From contig CANQVD010000028.1 in assembly GCA_947627215.1 (NCBI GenBank), forward strand, positions 1 to 51,180: 51,180 nt of DNA, read 5' to 3'. The stretch is from an uncultured Eisenbergiella sp. Its GTDB lineage: Bacteria; Bacillota; Clostridia; Lachnospirales; Lachnospiraceae. The translations under genes and the position numbers were made by a program. The stretch's first letter is position 1; every line of letters begins with the position of its first letter. Of the stretch, positions 42,738 to 51,091 are shown one piece after another. Under the pieces are notes generated by a model that was not told the origin of the DNA, searched no databases, and was given only the letters and a program-made list of their open reading frames with translations.

Positions 42738-43154
42738 ATGAAAAAAATTTTGAAAGATTTCGTCCGCTGCGGCGTGCTGGGATGGTGCATGGAAATCCTC
42801 GTCACTTCCTTTGAGGCGTTCCGCCGGCGGGAACCGACGCTCACCGGCCATACCTCCGTTTTCATGTTTCCCATTTACGGAAGTGCCTGCCTGCTGCGTC
42901 CCCTTTGCTGTCTGCTCTCCGGCCTGCACTGGATCGTCCGCGGCCTGATCTACATGAGCTGCATCTTCGGCGCGGAATATGCCAGCGGACGCCTGCTGGA
43001 GAAAAAAGGGCGCTGTCCGTGGCGCTATCACCGGGCCGGATGGAATGTCAGGGGCGTGATCCGGCTGGACTATGCGCCCGCCTGGTTTCTCACGGGTCTG
43101 CTGTTTGAACAGGTCATCCTGGAAAGGGGGAAATTTTTTTCAAAAAAAGATTGA
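42738..43154 (+). CDS. CmpB-like membrane protein (PF06541-type)
   Basis: 138 residues, ATG 42738; I see no strong Shine-Dalgarno. The sequence GHTSVFMFPIYGSACLLRP near 38-56 is typical of the putative ABC-transporter type IV (CmpB) family. Hydrophobic stretches lie near 10-25, 48-62, 68-85 and 115-130. The function of these proteins is not established despite the name. The tRNA-Leu promoter begins inside its last codons. It is transcribed away from pheA. Confidence 0.8.
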   Translation: MKKILKDFVRCGVLGWCMEILVTSFEAFRRREPTLTGHTSVFMFPIYGSACLLRPLCCLLSGLHWIVRGLIYMSCIFGAEYASGRLLEKKGRCPWRYHRAGWNVRGVIRLDYAPAWFLTGLLFEQVILERGKFFSKKD

Positions 43155-43179
43155 CATTCTCCGCCATATCCACTATACT
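43151..43179 (+). promoter_or_regulatory. Promoter of tRNA-Leu
   Basis: Perfect TTGACA (43151-43156), 17 bases, TATACT (43174-43179), with the start about 7 bases before the tRNA. The -35 overlaps the stop codon of the CmpB-like gene. Confidence 0.85.
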
Positions 43180-43191
43180 TTATCTTGTCGC

Positions 43192-43275
43192 GCAGGAATG
43201 GCGGAATTGGCAGACGCGTACGGTTCAGGTCCGTATGGTAGTAATACCATGAGAGTTCAAGTCTCTTTTCCTGCA
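43192..43275 (+). tRNA. tRNA-Leu(CAG)
   Basis: An 84-base tRNA with acceptor GCAGGAA/TTCCTGC, anticodon stem TACGG/CCGTA, loop TTCAGGT (anticodon CAG, decoding CUG) and a long variable arm, as class II tRNA-Leu has. CCA is not encoded. Confidence 0.96.
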
Positions 43276-43280
43276 CTTCA

Positions 43281-44432
43281 TCACAGGATCGGGAATGCCC
43301 GGTCCTGTTTTTTTGACTCCATGCGGGCGAGCTCCTGCTTCAGCGCGGCCTCCGTCACATTTCCGTAGATTTCCAGAAGCAGCCGCAGGATCTGGCGGAT
43401 GCGCCTTCTCGTCCCCTCATCCAGCCCCCGCATATACTGCACGCAGATCTTCAGATTTTTCTTCCAGTCCGCCGCGAACTCCGTCAGCGTGGCAGCGCCC
43501 GTCCTTTCGATCATCTCGAACAGGGAATCCACGAACAGCTCCCGCTCCTCCTCCGGCATGGCGAATATCCAGCGGTTTAAGACCTCGTCCATCCGTTTCC
43601 GCTTGCTCTGGATCTCCTCGGCCCTGACAAAAACACCGTCTTCGATCTGCCAGCTATAGCCGTCGTGCTGCATCATGCCGAAAGCGCTGCTTTTCACCAC
43701 CTCATAATTCTCATAATTCTGCAGAAGCATTCCCACCAGGGATGACGTGGGAAGGATCCGGCACACCCGGTCGCGGATCTTTTCATAGGCTTCCTCCTCG
43801 ATGAGCTCCGGCAGAAACCCCGGCCCGTCCAGGCTGAATACCCGCTCCACCAGATCTCTGGCAAAGGAATCCGCCCAGATCGCGGAATAGACCGCCAGAT
43901 TGCCTCCCTTGGAATGCCCGCAGACCATAAACCGTTCCCGCATCAGGCTGCTCACCTGGGTCAGATACAGCGCACTCATCCGCTGCGCCTCCACCGGACG
44001 GCTGAAGGCCAGGTGAAAATCCTCCTTCCAGCCCACGATCGTCTCGTCTGTCCCCCGGAACACCACCACCGGAAGACACCCGCGGGGGAAAAAGGTGATC
44101 GCGGAAAACTGCATCGTCTCCCCTTCCTCCAGCCTGCTCCGGCAATAGTTGCAGCCCATATCCCAAAACCGGCGGCTGCCCTTCAGCGCCGCCCACAGGC
44201 TCCGGCTCCGTTTCAGATACATCTTGTTTTCAAACACCTTCTCCGGATCCATGACGGCGTCGATCTGCGCCAGCGTCACCGCGCTCCCGTGCTCCGCGGG
44301 CGTGGGGACAAGCCCGTCAAAAGACAGATAGGAAAGCATGGCCAGCACCAGCACATCCGCCTCTCCAAAGGGACGCTCGGAAAAATCCCTGTCTCCATAC
44401 TGTTTTACATAATCCACAACATTTCCCATCAT
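43281..44432 (-). CDS. Mbeg1-like (DUF2974) alpha/beta hydrolase
   Basis: 383 residues from ATG 44432; a second ATG directly follows. The nucleophile elbow GHSKGGNLA near 185 and the preceding strand VVVFRGTDETIVGWKED near 120-136 match the lipase-like DUF2974 family, and FSLDGPGF near 220 follows. There is no signal peptide. The substrate is unknown. The 3' end of the gene doubles as the tRNA-Leu terminator. It follows the 133-residue gene by seven bases in the lacI operon. Confidence 0.85.
   Translation of the reverse strand: MMGNVVDYVKQYGDRDFSERPFGEADVLVLAMLSYLSFDGLVPTPAEHGSAVTLAQIDAVMDPEKVFENKMYLKRSRSLWAALKGSRRFWDMGCNYCRSRLEEGETMQFSAITFFPRGCLPVVVFRGTDETIVGWKEDFHLAFSRPVEAQRMSALYLTQVSSLMRERFMVCGHSKGGNLAVYSAIWADSFARDLVERVFSLDGPGFLPELIEEEAYEKIRDRVCRILPTSSLVGMLLQNYENYEVVKSSAFGMMQHDGYSWQIEDGVFVRAEEIQSKRKRMDEVLNRWIFAMPEEERELFVDSLFEMIERTGAATLTEFAADWKKNLKICVQYMRGLDEGTRRRIRQILRLLLEIYGNVTEAALKQELARMESKKQDRAFPIL
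43284..43314 (+). terminator. Terminator of tRNA-Leu inside the end of a convergent gene
   Basis: CAGGATCGGG pairs with CCCGGTCCTG around AATG (one G-T wobble), followed by seven Ts. The whole hairpin lies within the last eleven codons of the leftward Mbeg1-like gene, which ends at 43281. Confidence 0.85.
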
Positions 44433-44439
44433 CCCTGCC

Positions 44440-44841
44440 TCACAATCCGCCGTATTTTCCGGGATAATCCGTGCCCGTCTCCGCAAGCAGCCCTTCCCGG
44501 TACCGCGCCGGATCCTCCGCCAGCTTCGTCATCCTGTCAAAGGCGTAAAGAACCATTTTTTCCCTGTCCCGGTCCAGGCCGCCCCTGTCCCGGTCCATGG
44601 CCGCCTTGAAATGATCGATCTGCCAGACCAGCACATCCGCCACCGTGACGCCCGCGATCTGCGCGCGGCAGACCAGCTCTCCGCGCTCCATATAGAATAT
44701 AAATTCCCGCAAAAGATCGGTATGATGCATGAGTCCGGACCAGAACGCGTCATAAAACGCCTGATCTTCTCCCGCATACATACACAAATCGGCGGCATAA
44801 GCCGCCGCCGCGTCGATCCGTTTTCTGTCAGCCTCTCTCAT
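44440..44841 (-). CDS. Helical protein of unknown function
   Basis: 133 residues, ATG 44841 six bases after GGGAGG. The start lies 14 bases inside the lacI-type gene, so expression is coupled to it. Predicted helical, with DLCMYAGEDQAFYDAFW near 18-34, LLREFIFYMERGE near 43-55 and an acidic DRDRGGLDRDREK segment. No membrane segment or known motif is seen. I do not recognise the family. It is followed by the Mbeg1-like hydrolase. Confidence 0.7.
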   Translation of the reverse strand: MREADRKRIDAAAAYAADLCMYAGEDQAFYDAFWSGLMHHTDLLREFIFYMERGELVCRAQIAGVTVADVLVWQIDHFKAAMDRDRGGLDRDREKMVLYAFDRMTKLAEDPARYREGLLAETGTDYPGKYGGL

Positions 44842-45874
44842 GCACAGCCTCCCGCGTCAGCTCTGTCCCGTCTCCGGACGGCGCCGACGCCCCCTGTCTG
44901 GTCGTACCGCGCGGCTGTACGCGATACCCCATTTTTACCTCCTTGCCCGCCGAGCTGCCGTCCATGAGATTCAGAAGCAGCCTGGCGGCCTCCTGCCCTG
45001 CGGCCTGATAGTAAAAATGTACGCTGGACAGTCCCGGCCGGATCAGCTTGCCGATCACCAGATCTCCGATCCCGGCCACCGCCACGTTTTCCGGCACCTG
45101 CCGCCCGGATTCCAGGATCCGGGACATGGCCCCCAGGGCGATGGTATCCGTCGCGCCGAACACGGCCTGCAGCTCCGGATGCCGGTCCAGCAGCGCTTCC
45201 GCCGCAAGGTAGCCCTCCTGCGCGGAGAACCCGCATTCCCTGTACAGACTCTCATCCCAGGCGATCCCGTTCTCACGCATCACATCCAGAAATCCCTGTC
45301 TGCGCATCTGGCCCACCGCGCGGTTTTTCTGGGTGACGCCGATATATCCGATTTTTTCCGCGCCGCCGGCCAGCAGCATCTGTGCCGCCTCTCTCGCCGC
45401 ATTATAGTCATCCTGATACACACAGGAATATCCGCTCACCTGCTGTCCCAGAATCACCACGGGAACCTGCAGCGCTTTCAGCGCCCTTTTGTGCTCCGCA
45501 GTGACCGACGTGGCGAATAAAATGATGCCGTCCACCTGATTCTCGGCAAACAGCTTTAAATATTTCAGTTCCTCGCTTTCATTGTGCTCCGCATTGGCGA
45601 GAAGCATCTGGAAACCGGCCTCCCGCAGTACCACCGTAATGCCGGAGATCATCCGGCTGATGGACTCCAGATTGATCTGGGGAATGATGATCCCGACCTG
45701 CTTCGTCCGCTTCGTCCGCAGCATCTGCGCCTGCACGGAGGGCTGGTAGCGTGTCTCCTCAATGACCTTCTGGATCCGCTCTCTCTTTTCTGCGCTGACA
45801 TAACCATTGTTCAAATACCGGGAAACCGTCGCTCTCGAAACACCGGCCAGCTTCGCGATTTCATTGATATTCAT
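44828..45874 (-). CDS. LacI-family transcriptional regulator
   Basis: 348 residues. The N-terminal helix-turn-helix (MNINEIAKLAGVSRATVSRYL) and hinge lead to a periplasmic-binding-protein-like sensor domain (about 62-330), with VGIIIPQINLESISRMI and GFFGAT-like FGATDTIALGAM. The effector is probably a sugar. No sugar transport operon is nearby; it is followed by two genes of unknown role. A half-site-rich region around its own promoter could be an operator, but I cannot define a clean palindrome. Confidence 0.93.
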   Translation of the reverse strand: MNINEIAKLAGVSRATVSRYLNNGYVSAEKRERIQKVIEETRYQPSVQAQMLRTKRTKQVGIIIPQINLESISRMISGITVVLREAGFQMLLANAEHNESEELKYLKLFAENQVDGIILFATSVTAEHKRALKALQVPVVILGQQVSGYSCVYQDDYNAAREAAQMLLAGGAEKIGYIGVTQKNRAVGQMRRQGFLDVMRENGIAWDESLYRECGFSAQEGYLAAEALLDRHPELQAVFGATDTIALGAMSRILESGRQVPENVAVAGIGDLVIGKLIRPGLSSVHFYYQAAGQEAARLLLNLMDGSSAGKEVKMGYRVQPRGTTRQGASAPSGDGTELTREAVHERG

Positions 45875-45914
45875 GGTAGAAAAGCCTCTTTATCATATGG
45901 GATGTTTCGGTTTC

Positions 45915-45943
45915 AGTATAACACCGTTCCGCCGAAAGCGCAA
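45915..45943 (-). promoter_or_regulatory. Promoter of the lacI-type operon
   Basis: TTGCGC (45943-45938), 17 bases, TATACT (45920-45915). The same -35 variant with the same spacing precedes the DUF1015 and SEC-C genes. Confidence 0.7.
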
Positions 45944-46028
45944 GATGAGCGGGCCGGAATCATCGGCACAGACATACAGAAAATACATGAAAATATCATA
46001 AAAAGTACATGTATGAATGGATTCAGAG

Positions 46029-46063
46029 AAAAAGCGGACGGAATCAAACAGATCCCATCCGCT
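46029..46063 (-). terminator. Terminator overlapping the end of the GGDEF gene
   Basis: On the minus strand AGCGGATGG pairs with CCGTCCGCT, followed by TTTTTC. The upstream arm includes the last codons and the stop of the GGDEF gene. Confidence 0.75.
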
Positions 46064-46922
46064 CTTTATTCCTGCGCTTGCATGCATACATTTCCCTGTC
46101 AGCTTCTTTAATGATATCCTCCAGACGGCAGGAGCCTTTTTCGCAGTCGATCTCCACCACGCCATAGCTGAAGCTGGACGGATACCGCTCAAAATCCGAG
46201 AAAGCACACAGGGCGTTGGCCAGCTTGCTCTCCGCCAGCCCCTTCAGCCTGCCGGTCAGGACCAGGCAGAATTCATCTCCCCCGACCCTGGCGAATACAT
46301 CCGTCGTCCGGAACGCGTTCTTCACGATCTCCACGAAACGCCGGATATAAGCATCGCCCTCATTGTGGCCGAAATTATCGTTTACGTTTTTCAGGAAATC
46401 GATATCCATATAGCAGAGGGTGAAGGCGGTCTCCTGTTCCAGGAGAGAGCCCATATACTCCTCAAAAAACGCCCGGTTCCGGATATGTGTCAGCGCGTCA
46501 TAATATGCCTTGTTCGCCAGCTTTTTCCGGCTCTGGCTCTCATGCTCCCGAAGCCGCTCCACCATGAGACTGATCGCTTCGTCCAGCGTGCCGCCGCCTG
46601 TATCCGATGTGAAATCCTCTCCGGATGCTCCGAACGCCACGGCCTTCGTCCGCTTCGCCAGATCGTTCAGGCTGGCGTGCAGCGCCTTCAGGTTCTCACA
46701 CAGCGGATTATCGTCGGAAGGAACCGGCACGGACAGATCCCCCGCCGCCAGCGCTGCGGAATACTGCCGAAACTCCTCGAGCTCGTTATGCAGTTCCACC
46801 AGCTCCTCTCCCAGCGCGCGAAACGGTTCCTCCAGCTTCATCACATCCAGTCTTTCCACAGACGGATCATGGAGAAAACGCTCCAGATAATCGGAAAGGA
46901 GCCTGTTGTTCTCAACCTTCAC
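46044..46922 (-). CDS. GGDEF-domain diguanylate cyclase
   Basis: 292 residues from GTG 46922, with GGGGGA seven bases upstream; a GTG at 46976 is an alternative. The N-terminal 115 residues are helical, with AALAAGDLSVPVPSDDNP, a HAMP-like stretch but without flanking membrane helices. The cyclase domain (about 140-292) has the active site RVGGDEFCLVL, DIDFLKNVNDNFGHNEGD for metal and substrate, and the DALTHIRNR start. I see no RxxD inhibitory site just ahead of it. It should make cyclic di-GMP in the cytoplasm. It follows degV by about 80 bases. Confidence 0.92.
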   Translation of the reverse strand: MKVENNRLLSDYLERFLHDPSVERLDVMKLEEPFRALGEELVELHNELEEFRQYSAALAAGDLSVPVPSDDNPLCENLKALHASLNDLAKRTKAVAFGASGEDFTSDTGGGTLDEAISLMVERLREHESQSRKKLANKAYYDALTHIRNRAFFEEYMGSLLEQETAFTLCYMDIDFLKNVNDNFGHNEGDAYIRRFVEIVKNAFRTTDVFARVGGDEFCLVLTGRLKGLAESKLANALCAFSDFERYPSSFSYGVVEIDCEKGSCRLEDIIKEADREMYACKRRNKERMGSV

Positions 46923-47000
46923 GGTACGTTCCCCCGCACATCGGCCCGACGCCGCCGGACCCCTTGAAAGCCTCACAGATCACCCCGGCCGGGGAAGATC

Positions 47001-47888
47001 TCACAGGTATTTTTTGTAGTCCACATACCCGGTTTCCGCCACCTGCCTGGAACAGAGCACCGCCATCGATCCGGCGCCGATATGACAGGAAACGCTCAGG
47101 GAAAGGCGGTCCAGATAGACGTCATAGCCAGGAAACCGTTCTTCGATCTCCCGCGTCCACTCCGCCGCTTCCTCCTCCGTACAGGTATATGCGCCGCGGA
47201 TATACACCTTCTGCCCGGCGAAACGTCCGTTGATATCGGCCTCGATCGCATCCAGCATCTTTTTCTTCGCCTGCTTCATCCCGCGCACCTTGGCGAAAGC
47301 GTCCAGCTTGCCGCCCTGGATCTGCAGCACGGGCTTGATATTCAGCACGGTTCCGATAGAAGCGGCCGCCGGGGTTACCCGACCGCCCTTTTTCAGATAT
47401 TTCAGCGTGTCCACCGCGATATAAATGCTGGATTCCAGCGCCTCCCGCTCCAGGATCTCCCGGATCTGGCGGGCGGAATATCCTTTCCGCGCCAACTCCA
47501 TGGCATCGAGCGTAGCCTGCTTTTGACTCCAGGCAATCCGTTTGTTGTCTACCACCTGCACCCTGCCGTCATAATCGGCCGCCAGCGAAATCGCCGTTTC
47601 GCATGTGCTGCTCAGACCGCTGGACATGGGAATATGGACGATCTCGTCATACGTTTCAAGCGTCCTGTCCCAAAGATCCAGCACATCTCCCGGCGTAGGC
47701 TGAGAGGTTTTGATATCCGCATCCTGCTCCAAATAGTCATAAAACTCCGGCTGGCTTAAGGTGATATCCTCCAGATACATTTTTTCATTGATAAAAAACG
47801 GCATCGGCAGCACGGAAATCCCCAGCCTTTTCGCCTCCGCCTGGGTGATCCCGCTGTTGCTGTCCGTGATCACAGCGATCTTACTCAT
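47001..47888 (-). CDS. DegV-family fatty acid-binding protein
   Basis: 295 residues from ATG 47888 (MSKIAVITDSNSGI), with GAGGAG eleven bases upstream. The family signature includes the N-terminal VITDSNSGI, KTSQPTPGD near 65, PMSSGLSSTCETA near 92, and LKYLKKGGRVTPA near 162. DegV proteins bind fatty acids; FakB-type members present them to the FakA kinase for phosphorylation. No fakA is in the window. The gene shares a transcript with the GGDEF gene from the promoter at 48024-48053. Confidence 0.93.
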   Translation of the reverse strand: MSKIAVITDSNSGITQAEAKRLGISVLPMPFFINEKMYLEDITLSQPEFYDYLEQDADIKTSQPTPGDVLDLWDRTLETYDEIVHIPMSSGLSSTCETAISLAADYDGRVQVVDNKRIAWSQKQATLDAMELARKGYSARQIREILEREALESSIYIAVDTLKYLKKGGRVTPAAASIGTVLNIKPVLQIQGGKLDAFAKVRGMKQAKKKMLDAIEADINGRFAGQKVYIRGAYTCTEEEAAEWTREIEERFPGYDVYLDRLSLSVSCHIGAGSMAVLCSRQVAETGYVDYKKYL

Positions 47889-48023
47889 GAACAGATATAC
47901 TCCTCGTAAAAAAACAAACGGCATTCCGGTGAGTCCTTGCGCAGAAAGCGCTCCCTTTCCCGCGCGAACACATCCCGCGGAAGCGCAGAAATCCCACCTG
48001 TTTTATATGGAATAACCGTATAC

Positions 48024-48053
48024 ACTTTAGCATGGAAAAAACGATTTTGTCAA
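48024..48053 (-). promoter_or_regulatory. Promoter of degV-GGDEF
   Basis: TTGACA (48053-48048), 18 bases, TAAAGT (48029-48024), directly after the tyrS stop. The leader of about 130 bases contains a GC-rich hairpin (GCGCTTCCGCGGG with GGGAGCGC). Confidence 0.65.
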
Positions 48054-48056
48054 GCC

Positions 48057-49283
48057 TTATCCCTGCAGGATCACCTTCTTGAAGCTTTTTTTGCCGCGCC
48101 TGAGCGTAACACCGGCGCCGCGCAGCGTCTCTCCCGCAAAAAGGGTCCGGATATCGGCGATCTTCTCTCCGTCCGCCGACACGCCGCCCTGCTCCACGGC
48201 CCGGCGCGCTTCCGAACGGGAGCCACACAGACCGGCCTTCACCAGCAGGCCCAGGATGTCGATATTCCCGTCTGTCAGATCCTCCTCCGTCACAACGGCC
48301 GTGGGGATCTGCGCCTGGTCCCCGCCCGCGAACAGCGCTCTCGCGCTCTCCCTCGCCTTTTCCGCTTCCCCGGCGCCGTGCACCAGACCGGTCAGCTCAT
48401 AGGCCAGGATCTCCTTCGCGGCATTGAGCTGGCTCCCCTCCCATTTTTCCATCTCGCGGATCTGCTCGATCGGCAGGAATGTCAGCATCTTCAGACATTT
48501 CATGACGTCGTCGTCCGCCACATTTCTCCAGTACTGGTAAAAATCGTAGGGAGACGTCTTGTTGGCATCCAGCCATACCGCTCCCTTCGCCGTCTTGCCC
48601 ATCTTTTTGCCCTCGGAATTTAAGAGCAGGGTGATGGTCATGGCATAAGCGTCCTTGCCCAGCTTCCGGCGGATCAGCTCGGTGCCGCCCAGCATGTTCG
48701 ACCACTGATCGTCGCCGCCGAACTGCATGTTGCAGCCGTACTTCTGAAACAGCATCAGGAAGTCGTAGCTCTGCATGATCATGTAATTGAATTCCAGAAA
48801 GCTCAGCCCCTTCGCCATGCGCTGCTTATAGCACTCGGCCCGCAGCATGTTGTTGACGGAAAAGCACGCGCCCACCTCCCGCAAAAGCTCCACATAATTC
48901 AGCTTCATCAGCCAGTCCGCGTTGTTGACCATCATCGCCTTCCCCTCGGAAAAATCGATGAACCGACCCATCTGCTTTTTGAAGCATTCCCCGTTGTGCC
49001 GGATGGTCTCCTCCGTCATCATCTGCCGCAGATCGGTCCGTCCCGACGGATCCCCGATCATCGCCGTGCCGCCGCCGATGAGCGCGATGGGTTTATTGCC
49101 CGCCATCTGCAGCCGCTTCATCAGACAGAGCGCCATGAAATGTCCCACATGCAGGCTGTCCGCCGTGGGATCGAAGCCGATGTAAAATGTCGCCCTGCCG
49201 TTGTCCACCAGCTCCCGGATCTCATTCTCGTCCGTGAGCTGCGCCAGCAGTCCTCTTTCCTTCAGTTCTTCAAAAACCGTCAT
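48057..49283 (-). CDS. tyrS: Tyrosyl-tRNA synthetase
   Basis: 408 residues from ATG 49283 (MTVFEELKERG), with GGAAAGG upstream; longer readings run through the T-box leader. Class I motifs are DSLHVGHF (HIGH equivalent) near 45 and KMGKTAKGAVWL (KMSKS equivalent) near 230, and FGGDDQWSNML is the tyrosine/adenylate region. The C-terminal 65 or so residues form an S4-like RNA-binding domain. Control should be by the Tyr T-box at 49317-49723. Confidence 0.97.
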   Translation of the reverse strand: MTVFEELKERGLLAQLTDENEIRELVDNGRATFYIGFDPTADSLHVGHFMALCLMKRLQMAGNKPIALIGGGTAMIGDPSGRTDLRQMMTEETIRHNGECFKKQMGRFIDFSEGKAMMVNNADWLMKLNYVELLREVGACFSVNNMLRAECYKQRMAKGLSFLEFNYMIMQSYDFLMLFQKYGCNMQFGGDDQWSNMLGGTELIRRKLGKDAYAMTITLLLNSEGKKMGKTAKGAVWLDANKTSPYDFYQYWRNVADDDVMKCLKMLTFLPIEQIREMEKWEGSQLNAAKEILAYELTGLVHGAGEAEKARESARALFAGGDQAQIPTAVVTEEDLTDGNIDILGLLVKAGLCGSRSEARRAVEQGGVSADGEKIADIRTLFAGETLRGAGVTLRRGKKSFKKVILQG

Positions 49284-49316
49284 TGTCTCTTTTCCTTTCC
49301 TGGCATCCGCCGTTAT

Positions 49317-49723
49317 AAATAAAGGCCCCCATCCGTAAAGGACGAGGGCCTGCGCTTCGTGATACCACCTTTTTTCACAGACAGCTCTCACTGTCTGCCT
49401 CATGGAGTGCCGAACGGCAGAAGATCCGAACATAAGCCATACGAACCGGCTCCTTCCGACGATACTCCCGCGCGATAACGGGCGCACCCGTTGCAATCTA
49501 CTCGGAATGGCTTTCTCCCTTCTTCGGCCCGCTGTCCGCATCCGGCGAAACACCGGTCCGCCGCTGTCCTTCCTTTCGGTGCACGACTCCGGGACGTATT
49601 CGGAAAGCCTTTCCCTGCGCCTCTCATCACCCGGCCGCTTTCTGTAGCTTCCGGCAATCCTACTCTTTCCCATCACCGTCTTCTGCTGTTTGTTTCCACG
49701 CCGGATGTCCCGGCGCTTTTGAT
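49317..49723 (-). promoter_or_regulatory. T-box riboswitch, tyrosine-specific, ahead of tyrS
   Basis: The minus strand carries a T-box sequence AGGTGGTATCACG (49370-49358), a variant of the usual GGTGGNACCGCG. A terminator pairs GGCCCTCGTCC with GGATGGGGGCC and ends in TTTATTT (49350-49317). The likely specifier TAC (49598-49596) lies in CCGAATACGTCC, which fits tyrosine. Stem I elements (GATGGGAAAGAGTA and a purine bulge) precede it. Confidence 0.9.
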
Positions 49724-49729
49724 AGGGAT

Positions 49730-49758
49730 ACTTTAGCACAGCCGTTCGGATGTGTCAA
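49730..49758 (-). promoter_or_regulatory. Promoter of tyrS
   Basis: Perfect TTGACA (49758-49753), 17 bases, TAAAGT (49735-49730) on the minus strand, placing the start at the 5' end of the T-box. Confidence 0.75.
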
Positions 49759-49805
49759 GCCGGATTTCCCTCGAGTCGGACGCCGGCATCCAAAAATACA
49801 TCTGA

Positions 49806-51008
49806 TCATTCGCGCTTCTGCTCATAGCGGCGCACCTGGTCCAGAAAAGCCTCTTCACTCAGCCCAGCCTGCTTCGCGGCATCCGCCACGGTGAGCATCC
49901 GCTTCCGGACAAGATCGGACAGCGTAATAAGAACCCCTTCCTTTTTTCCGACCGCTATGCCTTCCTGTCTGCCCCTTTCCCTGCCTTCCTCAATTCCTCT
50001 CCGCAGGATCGTCTTCGCTTCGTACTCCAGGATCTTGCCTCCCATAACCGACTTCACCCCTTCCCGAACATTTGCGTATTTCGCGGCGATGCCCTCCGTC
50101 ACACGGTCGGTCATCTCCGCCAGCGTCCTTTTCGTATAGACGCTGATCTCTCCGGTTTCCTCCAGCGTCTCCAGATATTTTGCTATCCGGGCGTATTCTC
50201 GCTTCAATTGCTCCAGCTTCTCACTGTCCCGTTCGTACAGTCTGAACCTTTTTTCATGGGTAAAGATGTAGAACGGGATCAGAAACAACAGTTTCTTCGA
50301 GAAGATCTCCTCCAGCGTGTAATCCCGGACCTTCATCACACGAACCGGGAATTCCACCGTTCCTCCGGGTGTCGCCAGCTCAATCCTCATCTCCTCCGGC
50401 GTCTTCCCAGTGCTCCGCAAAAAGAGCACCGCGCTGTGCGGGATCGTCACCTTCAGGCGGTTCCCCGTCAGTTCTCCGTCATCCAGCGCAATCTGCGCGG
50501 CATATTCAAAGATCCGGATCAGAAGGCTGCTGTCCGCCGTGCTCTGACATTCAAAAAGATATTTCTTGCCCCGAACTGCGGCGCTTCCCGCATCCCGCGG
50601 CGCGGTTTCCGCTTCGGTCTCTCCGCCGCCTGCGGTTCTTCGCACATCTTTGGAGCGTTTTTCATCTTCGGAGCATTCCCCATCTTCGAAACGTTCCCCA
50701 TCTTTGGAGAGTTCCCCATCTTCGGATGCACTCTCTCCCCCAATGACGGTAAAAGCGGAATCCGTTATCCTCCGCTCTTCCTTTCCGCCCTGTCGGTTCA
50801 GATAATGCGCATTTCCGGAAAAGACAATGCGCTCCGTTCCGGAGTAATGTTCCCCGAAGATCTCATTAAGAACGGGAAGAACCAGTTCGCTGCAATCGTT
50901 CAGCAGGGTACGGAACACGTCGTCGTAGGGCGTGCCGAACGCTCTCTCCTTCGCCGGTTCCGGTTTCAGGCCGTCCAACGCCGACGGCTTATCCAGTTTT
51001 TCATTCAC
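49806..51008 (-). CDS. Rpn/PD-(D/E)XK nuclease-family protein with internal repeat insertion
   Basis: 400 residues from GTG 51008; the nearby ATG at 51004 is out of frame. The pattern FGTPYDDVFRTLLND, DSAFTV, YLFECQSTADSSLLIRIFEYAAQIAL is that of the Rpn/putative-transposase nuclease family. Catalytic Asp is in DSAF and Glu in ECQ. Between these two motifs lies an insertion of about 60 residues built on a repeated acidic unit (GELSKDG, GERFEDG, GECSEDE), which normal members lack. The C-terminus has EEGRERGRQEGIAVGKKEG, common in this family. Related proteins promote DNA recombination; a nuclease role here is inferred. Confidence 0.85.
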   Translation of the reverse strand: MNEKLDKPSALDGLKPEPAKERAFGTPYDDVFRTLLNDCSELVLPVLNEIFGEHYSGTERIVFSGNAHYLNRQGGKEERRITDSAFTVIGGESASEDGELSKDGERFEDGECSEDEKRSKDVRRTAGGGETEAETAPRDAGSAAVRGKKYLFECQSTADSSLLIRIFEYAAQIALDDGELTGNRLKVTIPHSAVLFLRSTGKTPEEMRIELATPGGTVEFPVRVMKVRDYTLEEIFSKKLLFLIPFYIFTHEKRFRLYERDSEKLEQLKREYARIAKYLETLEETGEISVYTKRTLAEMTDRVTEGIAAKYANVREGVKSVMGGKILEYEAKTILRRGIEEGRERGRQEGIAVGKKEGVLITLSDLVRKRMLTVADAAKQAGLSEEAFLDQVRRYEQKRE

Positions 51009-51062
51009 GGTACTTTTTCCCTATTTATCTCTGAAAATAGGAGCCCCATACACCGTGTAATC

Positions 51063-51091
51063 ATTTTAGCATGCCGCTGCGGATCGGGCAA
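51063..51091 (-). promoter_or_regulatory. Promoter of the Rpn-type gene
   Basis: TTGCCC (51091-51086), 17 bases, TAAAAT (51068-51063) on the minus strand. The remaining bases to 51180 show no gene. Confidence 0.65.

Noticed and set aside
49806-51008. An insertion sequence around the Rpn-type gene
   Set aside because: I see no terminal inverted repeats or target-site duplication, and the gene has its own promoter. The window ends 172 bases past its start codon, so flanks cannot be fully examined.
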